From assembly GCA_964548225.1 (NCBI GenBank), contig CAZJQP010000108.1:1-15230 (forward strand): a DNA stretch of 15,230 bases, given 5' to 3'. Under the pieces are notes generated by a model. The model was given only the letters and a program-made list of their open reading frames with translations, had not been told where the DNA came from and did not search any database. The translations under genes were made by a program, and so were the position numbers. Origin of the DNA: CALMEH01 sp964548225. Its GTDB lineage: Bacteria > Acidobacteriota > Blastocatellia > Pyrinomonadales > Pyrinomonadaceae. This document shows, piece by piece, positions 6,332 through 12,253 of this stretch (positions are counted from its first letter, which is position 1; every line of letters begins with the position of its first letter).

Positions 6332-9300
6332 TTATTTATTCGGTTTGCGACGCGGTGCGGCTTCCATTTTATCGCCTTTCGACACGAAAATTCTGTCCGT
6401 TCCGCGCTCGGACGAATCGTTTATCTCGCCGTTTGGCGAATATGCCATCCACTCGTTATCTTTCATCGAGATAATGGTCAATTTCTGCTGAAAATCGCTT
6501 AAATTATAATAGACAATCTCGTTCGTAGTTAACATTGCAATCAATAAATTCCGGTTTTCGTCAATCGCTACACTTTGCAGATTGTCGTCAAAATTCAGTT
6601 TGCGCGTCTGTTTGCCCGATGTGTCGAAGAAAAAAATTCCGCTCAAAGAATGAGTAACGTAATTTTTACCGTCAGCAAGCCAAATCCGGCTTTCGCCCGT
6701 GCGAAAATTATCACGCCGAACATACTCGCCGCTTTTGGTTTGATACAACCACGTTCCGCCGCTGTAAGTAATACCCAATAAATCGTAAGTCGAAGTGTAA
6801 TTGTGATTTGACGGATAAAAGACGTTTCTGATTTCTTCATTCGGCTTTATCGTGCGGACGAGTTCGCCGCTCGAAAGATTGAAAATTCGTGCTTCTTTTG
6901 AATATGTCGTTCCCGTTCCGAAACCGTCCAGCCAATAAGTCGAAACGGCAATTTCATTTGATTTCGGATTGATGTCAGCGGCTTGAAAACCCGAACCGTT
7001 CAAGCCTTGTTTCAGATAATCGGTAACAAAAGGAATCGTTATTTTATTCTTCAATGTCATCGAATTACGGTCGTAAATTTCAAAAAAACCTTCTTTTGAA
7101 CCCGTATTGTTCGGCACAAACGGCTTGCCGCCAAAAGCAATCAGCGAATCTGTCGAAACAATTCGGTCAATGTCATAACTTAAATTCAGAATCATTTTCT
7201 CCTGCCGCGTCGTCGTGTTCAGCAAAAAAACTTGTGTCTGCTTTGAATTTCGGTCTTCGAAAACGGCAATAAATTGGTCTTCGGAACTACGCAATTTTAC
7301 TAATCTATTTACATTCGGCTTATTGAAGGCAAAAATTTTACGTCCGTTTTGAGTGTTCCAGACGTGAATGCCGAGTTCGTCCGCTGAAAGATAATAGCCG
7401 TTTTTCTTGTCCGTGTAGCCGACAAACGGAATGACCGCCGTGCCTTGAATATCATCAATTTCATTCCAATTTGTGCTGTCGAGAACTTCGATGCGATCTT
7501 GATAAATCTGATAAATCTTCGCGCCATCGGGCGAAAATTGATAAAAAGCGGACGTTAATCCTTGATTATTGCGAACCATTTGATTGGTTTCAAAATTCGC
7601 CATCACGACCGGCTGATTTTCGCCGCCGCCCCAACCCGGCAAAACAAAAATCGGTTTTGTCGGATGCGCCACAAGAGCTTTCCCGACTGTCTGCATTCGT
7701 TGTTGTTTCAACGTCCATGTTGCCGTGTCCCAAACGCTCATTACGCCTTTGTTGTCTGCCGCGGCAATGTATTTTCCGTTGCCAGTTTGCGCGATGCCGT
7801 GCGCCCAATCAACGCCTGAAAGTTTTCTCGAAACCGTTAAATCTGCGACATTCCAAACCGTCATTTCGGATTCTCTTGACTGTGCCGTAATTAAATATTT
7901 ATCGTCTTTCGACCACAATACACCACGCGGATAATTGTTGCCCAGCATCCGCACGGATTTGATATTTCTTTTTTGTTCAAGGTCATAAATAATCAACCGT
8001 GCATTCCCCATTGCCAAAGCGATTTTATTACTGAACGGATTCCAATCGAAACCGTCAATTTCAGTTCCGAGCGGATTTTGCGCGACAACTTGTCCGGTTT
8101 GCACATCGTAAATTAACAGAGCGGTCGTTATCGAACCGCCGACTTCTCTGAAATTGGAAGCCGTCGCTAAATATCTGCCGTCGGGCGAAAATTTACGAAC
8201 TCCGCCGCCGCGTCCGAAATCTCTGATTTTGATTTTCAGACGCGCATCCCACAACTGCATCGGCGCATTACCGACCGCCAAATAATTTCCGTCCGGCGAA
8301 ATGGCAAACGTCGTGTCGGTATTCAAAGCGGCGGTTGTAATCAGAGTTTGTTTGTTGATATTTGCAATCGGCACGACTTCGATACGACGGTTGCGGTTTC
8401 GTGCGCCATCGAGACTTTCGGGAACAATCAAGTTTTCCGAACCGTAGCCGATGGATTTCAGACGTTCGAGCGGAATTTTATGCACACGGTTGAGATACGC
8501 CACAATCGCATCGGCGCGGCGAAGCGAAAGTGTTTTGTTTGAAGTTTCGCTGCTGTCGGTATGACCTTCGATGGAAAAAATGTAAGAATCTGCGCCTTTT
8601 TCGCTCAAAACGCGGGAAAGTTGCGCTAGTTTTTCCGTGTCACTCGAAGGGATTTGGTCTGAATTTTCCACGAAATTGATTGAAAATTTATAGCTTTTGC
8701 CGTAAGTCGTCTGCCAATGTTGCAAAAACGGATTGTCGCGGTAATAATTCGCGGCTTTTTCTTCGCGGTTAATAAATCCTTCGATTTCACGATGGCGGTC
8801 AGTAAAATAGGCTTCGTTGATGTCGCCGTTTGCCCGCTGAAAACTTTCAAGTTCGTTCAAAACCGTTTCGGCGGCACGAAACTTTCCTGAGTTTTTCAAA
8901 GTTTGGTAAAGCCCGATGAGCAGAATATTTTTATCACCGCCTTTGCTCAAATACGTTCGATAAAGTTTTTCAGATTTTTCATACTCGAAAGTAATGTCTT
9001 TGTATAAATCCCAAGCCAAATCACGCGCATTTATCGTTTCGTCTCTGAGCGTGTAAGAATTTTGAATCGCTTCTTGAAAATATTGTTCGGCAAGTTTTGT
9101 GTCGGCGGTGCGATACGCCATTTCGTTCAAAAGTTTATGATTATTCGGCAAAATTTCGTTAGCTTTGACTAAAAAATTCCAAGGCTCTTTCGATGTTCCT
9201 GCCCAATCGAGTTCGCGCATCAAACTGTAAATTTTAATTGCCGTTTCCGCCGTCGGTTTCCGGCGAAAAGCCTGACTATAAAATTCGAGTGCCGCGCTGT

Positions 9301-10087
9301 TCGATTTGAAAATGTCTTTGGCGACATCGCCCAAATAAATCAAAGGTGCGTCAGACGAAGGATTTTTCGTCGCATACTCTTTAACAATATCCAAATAACC
9401 GACGCGCACCGATGAACTCGTTTCATTCGTTGAAAGTTCACGAAGCCGCAAATTCGTCAGCCGCTCATAAACCTCAAAACTCTTTCCTTCCTTTTCGATT
9501 GCCCGCAAATAAAATTGTTCGGCTTGGCGAAAATCACGGTCGCCGTATTGCGTGTGAAGTCCACGCACGAAATCGAAAATAAAAACATCACTGCCAATTT
9601 TTTGTTCCCATCTTTTTAGAAATTCGTCTGCTTTTTGTTTGTCGCTCAAATCGTCTCGATAAATAAAATATGCAAATCTTATTGCCGAATAACTGTTAAA
9701 TGAAGCGTCTTTTGATAAAAGGTTTTCATACGCGACAATTTTTTCCTGAATATTTTCTTTACCCGTCAAAACACCGGGCAAATTGTGAAGTGCAGGTAGG
9801 AAATTGGGATATTTCGCCAAACATTCTTTGTAAAGCCGCATTGCTTCCGTCGTTTTATCTTCATAACTTGCCAACCAAGCCTTTGAAAACATTCCTTCGG
9901 CAGATAAAGGATATTTGCCTTGTAGATAACTTCGGACAATTACTTTTTCCGTCGTGCTAGTCGTATCGAAAAAATTTTCGAGCAGTAATTTTTCCGGCGA
10001 TTTGCCGTCGTAGGACGAAAGATTTTGTCCGAAAGCGTTGAACGAAAGAATTAAAATTGTCAGTGTAAATATTATTTGATGTTTCAT
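6332..10087 (-). CDS. Envelope protein with TPR, OmpA-like and beta-propeller (WD40-like) regions
   Basis: A 1251-residue exported protein. It starts at the ATG at 10087, which has GAGGAGA (10094-10100) at ideal spacing; a TTG at 10102 would add five residues but overlaps the ribosome site. Residues 1-20 are a signal peptide. Residues about 30-450 are helical repeats of TPR type (AWLASYEDKTTEAMRLYKEC, AALEFYSQAFRRKPTAETA). Residues 467-574 form an OmpA-like peptidoglycan-binding domain with GHTDSS at 507-512, LSLRRADAIVAYL and the closing NRNRRIEVV. Residues about 580-1090 contain repeated propeller blades (FAISPDGNYLAVG, KFSPDGRYLATAS, MTVWNVADL, MSVWDTATW, IHVWNTQNG). The end has WMAYSPNGEINDSSERG, a tail seen in other WD40 proteins. 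It probably anchors a protein-interaction platform to the cell wall. The partner is unknown; the next gene is one base away. Confidence 0.88.
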   Translation of the reverse strand: MKHQIIFTLTILILSFNAFGQNLSSYDGKSPEKLLLENFFDTTSTTEKVIVRSYLQGKYPLSAEGMFSKAWLASYEDKTTEAMRLYKECLAKYPNFLPALHNLPGVLTGKENIQEKIVAYENLLSKDASFNSYSAIRFAYFIYRDDLSDKQKADEFLKRWEQKIGSDVFIFDFVRGLHTQYGDRDFRQAEQFYLRAIEKEGKSFEVYERLTNLRLRELSTNETSSSVRVGYLDIVKEYATKNPSSDAPLIYLGDVAKDIFKSNSAALEFYSQAFRRKPTAETAIKIYSLMRELDWAGTSKEPWNFLVKANEILPNNHKLLNEMAYRTADTKLAEQYFQEAIQNSYTLRDETINARDLAWDLYKDITFEYEKSEKLYRTYLSKGGDKNILLIGLYQTLKNSGKFRAAETVLNELESFQRANGDINEAYFTDRHREIEGFINREEKAANYYRDNPFLQHWQTTYGKSYKFSINFVENSDQIPSSDTEKLAQLSRVLSEKGADSYIFSIEGHTDSSETSNKTLSLRRADAIVAYLNRVHKIPLERLKSIGYGSENLIVPESLDGARNRNRRIEVVPIANINKQTLITTAALNTDTTFAISPDGNYLAVGNAPMQLWDARLKIKIRDFGRGGGVRKFSPDGRYLATASNFREVGGSITTALLIYDVQTGQVVAQNPLGTEIDGFDWNPFSNKIALAMGNARLIIYDLEQKRNIKSVRMLGNNYPRGVLWSKDDKYLITAQSRESEMTVWNVADLTVSRKLSGVDWAHGIAQTGNGKYIAAADNKGVMSVWDTATWTLKQQRMQTVGKALVAHPTKPIFVLPGWGGGENQPVVMANFETNQMVRNNQGLTSAFYQFSPDGAKIYQIYQDRIEVLDSTNWNEIDDIQGTAVIPFVGYTDKKNGYYLSADELGIHVWNTQNGRKIFAFNKPNVNRLVKLRSSEDQFIAVFEDRNSKQTQVFLLNTTTRQEKMILNLSYDIDRIVSTDSLIAFGGKPFVPNNTGSKEGFFEIYDRNSMTLKNKITIPFVTDYLKQGLNGSGFQAADINPKSNEIAVSTYWLDGFGTGTTYSKEARIFNLSSGELVRTIKPNEEIRNVFYPSNHNYTSTYDLLGITYSGGTWLYQTKSGEYVRRDNFRTGESRIWLADGKNYVTHSLSGIFFFDTSGKQTRKLNFDDNLQSVAIDENRNLLIAMLTTNEIVYYNLSDFQQKLTIISMKDNEWMAYSPNGEINDSSERGTDRIFVSKGDKMEAAPRRKPNK

Positions 10088-10093
10088 TTTTTT

Positions 10094-10100
10094 TCTCCTC
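10094..10100 (-). promoter_or_regulatory. Ribosome binding site of the operon's first gene
   Basis: GAGGAGA on the minus strand, 6 bases before the ATG at 10087. A TTG start at 10102 would place this site inside the coding region, so it decides in favour of the ATG. Confidence 0.85.
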
Positions 10101-10128
10101 AAGATATTTCAAACGCGGAAGTCAAAGC

Positions 10129-10199
10129 CGGAACAACGGCACAAAGATTCTTTGTGTTAAGCGAGCCGATAAGCGAGAGATTTTCGCAAAATTGTTCCG
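10129..10199 (-). promoter_or_regulatory. Candidate structured leader or operator of the six-gene operon
   Basis: Outer arms CGGAACAA (10129-10136) and TTGTTCCG (10192-10199) are exact complements. Inside lies a 17-base palindrome CACAAAGATTCTTTGTG (10140-10156) and a weaker GCGA/TCGC pair (10173-10176 / 10184-10187), which together could fold as a three-way junction. An 8-base direct repeat TAAGCGAG occurs at 10158-10165 and 10170-10177. GCCG (10127-10130) could instead pair with CGGC (10137-10140), competing with the outer stem. A matching promoter sits just upstream, so most of this would be in the 5' untranslated RNA. It could also be read as DNA operators for the divergent regulator. Confidence 0.4.
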
Positions 10200-10202
10200 A
10201 AT

Positions 10203-10230
10203 ATTTTAGAAATTAACGCTCCGAGTGTAA
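10203..10230 (-). promoter_or_regulatory. Candidate promoter of the six-gene operon
   Basis: On the minus strand, TTACAC (10230-10225) and TAAAAT (10208-10203) are spaced by 16 bases, an acceptable match to a sigma-70 type promoter. Transcription would begin near 10196, giving a leader of about 110 bases. This is by eye only; Acidobacteriota promoters are poorly defined. Confidence 0.35.
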
Positions 10231-10258
10231 TCTTTTTCGCCGAAAAAAACATTAAAAT

Positions 10259-10289
10259 TTGCTAATTTTTTCCTAATTTTGCTAAAATT
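10259..10289 (+). promoter_or_regulatory. Candidate promoter and 11-bp-period direct repeat upstream of the regulator gene
   Basis: CTAATTTT occurs at 10262-10269 and again at 10273-10280, exactly 11 bases apart, with related CTAAAATT at 10282-10289 and CTAAATTC at 10301-10308. Tandem sites at a helical-turn period are the usual target form of OmpR/PhoB-type winged-helix proteins, and such a domain is encoded 36 bases downstream. TTGCTA (10259-10264) and TAAAAT (10283-10288), 18 bases apart, could be the promoter overlapped by these repeats. No ribosome binding site is evident before the ATG at 10325. Confidence 0.4.
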
Positions 10290-10324
10290 ACGGCAAAAGG
10301 CTAAATTCTCGATTCCAAAAATCA

Positions 10325-12166
10325 ATGCCGCTGCTGAATTACAAATTCAATAATTTCACGTTTGCCCCGAACGAGGAAAAACTTTGCAAAAACGGTGAAG
10401 AATTAACACTCAATCCGAAAACTTTGCGCGTCTTGTCGCTTTTGCTCGAAAACGCCGGAAATGTTGTTACAAAAGAGGATTTTTTTGACAAAGTTTGGAC
10501 AGATAGTTTTGTCGAAGACAATAATCTGACGGTCGCAATCGCGGCGATTCGCAAGGCTTTGGGCGAAACGAAACAGACGAAATTTATCCAAACCGTGCCG
10601 AAAAAAGGTTATCGTTTTGTCGCCGAAATCGAGAAGTTCGATGCGGAAAACGAACCGAAAATCTCTGAAAAACAAAACTTTTTCGCGGCTTTTGCTTCGC
10701 GCAAGATTTTGATTTTTATCGGACTGGCGTTATTGATTTTTTCCGTCGGCGCATATTGGCAAAGCCGTCCCGTAAAACCTTCCGAAGCGTTTAATTCAAT
10801 CGCCGTTCTGCCGTTTGCGGCGGAAAATGCTTCGCCCGATAATCAGATTTTTGCCGAAAAGTTGACGCAAGATTTGATTTTCAATCTTGGGCGCATAACC
10901 GACACGAAAGTTTCCGCCTTTGAAGCCGTCAGCAATTTCGATTCGGCAAACGCCGATTTCGCACTTGTTCGGCAAAATCTGAAAACCGACGGCGTAGTTA
11001 TCGGTAAAATCCGCAGCAACGGCGACAAAACAATTCTCGAAATCGTCTTGCGCGATTTGCGAACGGGCGAAACGATTTTCAAGAACAATTATTCGATAAA
11101 TTCACAAGATTTGGCGCAAACGCAATATCGTCTGGCGCGTGATGTCGGGCAAGAAATCGGCAAAAAAGAAACTCAAACCATAACCGCAACAACAAATTTT
11201 GAAGCCTATCAAAGCTATCTGCAAGCGCGTCATCACTTGAGCAAAGCAACCACCAAAGATTACGAAAAAGCTGTTGAAAATTTCACGAATGCGACCTTGA
11301 AAGACGCGCAATTTGCCGATGCTTATTCGGGTTTGGCAATCGCGCACATTCGACACGGCATCAATCTTTACGCGGCTTACGGCGTTTCGGCTTCGCAAAA
11401 ATCTTTCCCGTCGGCGCGTGATGCCGCAAATCGCGCAATTGAATTAAATCCGAATTCCGACGAAGGTTTAACCGCGCTGGCAATCGTCAATTACCGCTAT
11501 GATTTTGATTGGACAGCGGCGGAAAACAATTTCAAAAAAGCGATTCAATTAAACCCGAACAATTTCGCGGCGCGGCAGCGTTACGGCGAATTTCTGCATT
11601 TCGCCGGACGTTTTGACGAAGGTTTCGAGCAACAAAAAATCGCTCTTTCAATCGAACCGAACTCGGCGCGAATCTTAAACGAAATGGCTTTCGGCGCATA
11701 TCTCGGACGGCGTTTCGACGAAGCCGTTTCCTACGCAAAAAACGCGCAATACATTGACAAATCAAACGCCGCCGCGCTCTACAACGCCAGCGAAATCTAC
11801 GAACACAAAGGCGAACATTCCGAAGCGATGATTTTGTGGAAAGAAGCAATGACCATCGAAGCCGCCAATCGCCGTTGGATTGCCAACATCGAAAAATCGT
11901 TCCAAACCGACGGCTATCGCGGATTTGTCCAAGCCAAAACCACTTGGCTCGAACGCCTCGTCGAACAAGATTTCGTCTATCCCACAGATTTAGCCAAATG
12001 CCACGCCGCACTCGGCAACAAAGACAAAGCCCTCGAATGGCTCAAAAAAGCCGTCGAAGCAAAAGTCCCCGACATTTCATCAATCAAACACGCGCCCGCC
12101 TTCGACAATCTGCGCGACGACGCGCGTTTCCAAGATTTGCTCAAACGGATGAATTTTCCGCAATAA
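10325..12166 (+). CDS. CadC-like one-component regulator: winged helix, TM helix, TolB-like domain, TPRs
   Basis: A 613-residue inner-membrane transcription regulator. An OmpR/PhoB-type winged-helix DNA-binding domain covers residues 5-103 (NGEELTLNPKTLRVLSLLL, then VTKEDFFDKVW, VAIAAIRKALG, and the wing hairpin FIQTVPKKGYRFVAEI). One transmembrane helix follows at about 127-145. Outside the membrane lies a TolB-N/FlgO-like alpha-beta domain at about 156-280 (SIAVLPFAAENASPDNQIFAEKL). TPRs fill about 290-605 (AAENNFKKAIQLNPNN, AARDAANRAIELNPNS-type units). No receiver domain is present, so sensing is probably direct, as in CadC/ToxR. This composition is very common in Acidobacteriota. It diverges from the six-gene operon across 237 bases between start codons, making that operon its likeliest target. 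No clear Shine-Dalgarno sequence is seen. Confidence 0.9.
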   Translation: MPLLNYKFNNFTFAPNEEKLCKNGEELTLNPKTLRVLSLLLENAGNVVTKEDFFDKVWTDSFVEDNNLTVAIAAIRKALGETKQTKFIQTVPKKGYRFVAEIEKFDAENEPKISEKQNFFAAFASRKILIFIGLALLIFSVGAYWQSRPVKPSEAFNSIAVLPFAAENASPDNQIFAEKLTQDLIFNLGRITDTKVSAFEAVSNFDSANADFALVRQNLKTDGVVIGKIRSNGDKTILEIVLRDLRTGETIFKNNYSINSQDLAQTQYRLARDVGQEIGKKETQTITATTNFEAYQSYLQARHHLSKATTKDYEKAVENFTNATLKDAQFADAYSGLAIAHIRHGINLYAAYGVSASQKSFPSARDAANRAIELNPNSDEGLTALAIVNYRYDFDWTAAENNFKKAIQLNPNNFAARQRYGEFLHFAGRFDEGFEQQKIALSIEPNSARILNEMAFGAYLGRRFDEAVSYAKNAQYIDKSNAAALYNASEIYEHKGEHSEAMILWKEAMTIEAANRRWIANIEKSFQTDGYRGFVQAKTTWLERLVEQDFVYPTDLAKCHAALGNKDKALEWLKKAVEAKVPDISSIKHAPAFDNLRDDARFQDLLKRMNFPQ

Positions 12167-12169
12167 TTG

Positions 12170-12215
12170 TTTGCATTTCTGTGTATGAAAAAAGAATTTT
12201 GAGTAGAAACGCAAA
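12170..12215. repeat. Imperfect inverted repeat between convergent genes
   Basis: TTTGCATTTCT (12170-12180) and AGAAACGCAAA (12205-12215) pair over 11 positions with one mismatch, which becomes a G-U pair in the minus-strand RNA. The loop is 24 bases. It lies between the stop codons of the regulator (12166) and the coiled-coil protein (12254). No T run follows in either direction, so it is at best a non-canonical terminator or 3'-end structure. Confidence 0.3.
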
Positions 12216-12253
12216 AAATACAGATAATTCATTAATTGCGCCAACTTAATTTT

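Larger units (their letters stand above)
3398..10087 (-). other. Six-gene operon
   Basis: The six minus-strand genes from the TPR-OmpA-propeller protein to the DUF1877 protein are separated by 1, 4, -4, 8 and 3 bases, with no promoter or terminator space between them. This is direct evidence for one transcript with coupled translation. The first two products are exported; the other four are small cytoplasmic or membrane proteins of mixed type. Functional linkage across all six is not shown by the sequence. Confidence 0.85.

Noticed and set aside
10088..10102. A longer start (TTG at 10102) for the TPR-OmpA-propeller protein
   Set aside because: It would place the GAGGAGA ribosome site inside the coding sequence; the ATG at 10087 has ideal spacing and begins a clean signal peptide.
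11532..12011. A 159-codon minus-strand frame very rich in Arg
   Set aside because: Antisense to the TPR region of the regulator; composition is an artefact of the opposite-strand codon pattern.
12170..12215. A bidirectional intrinsic terminator between the convergent genes
   Set aside because: The inverted repeat is imperfect, has a 24-base loop and no T run after it, so I list it only as a repeat.
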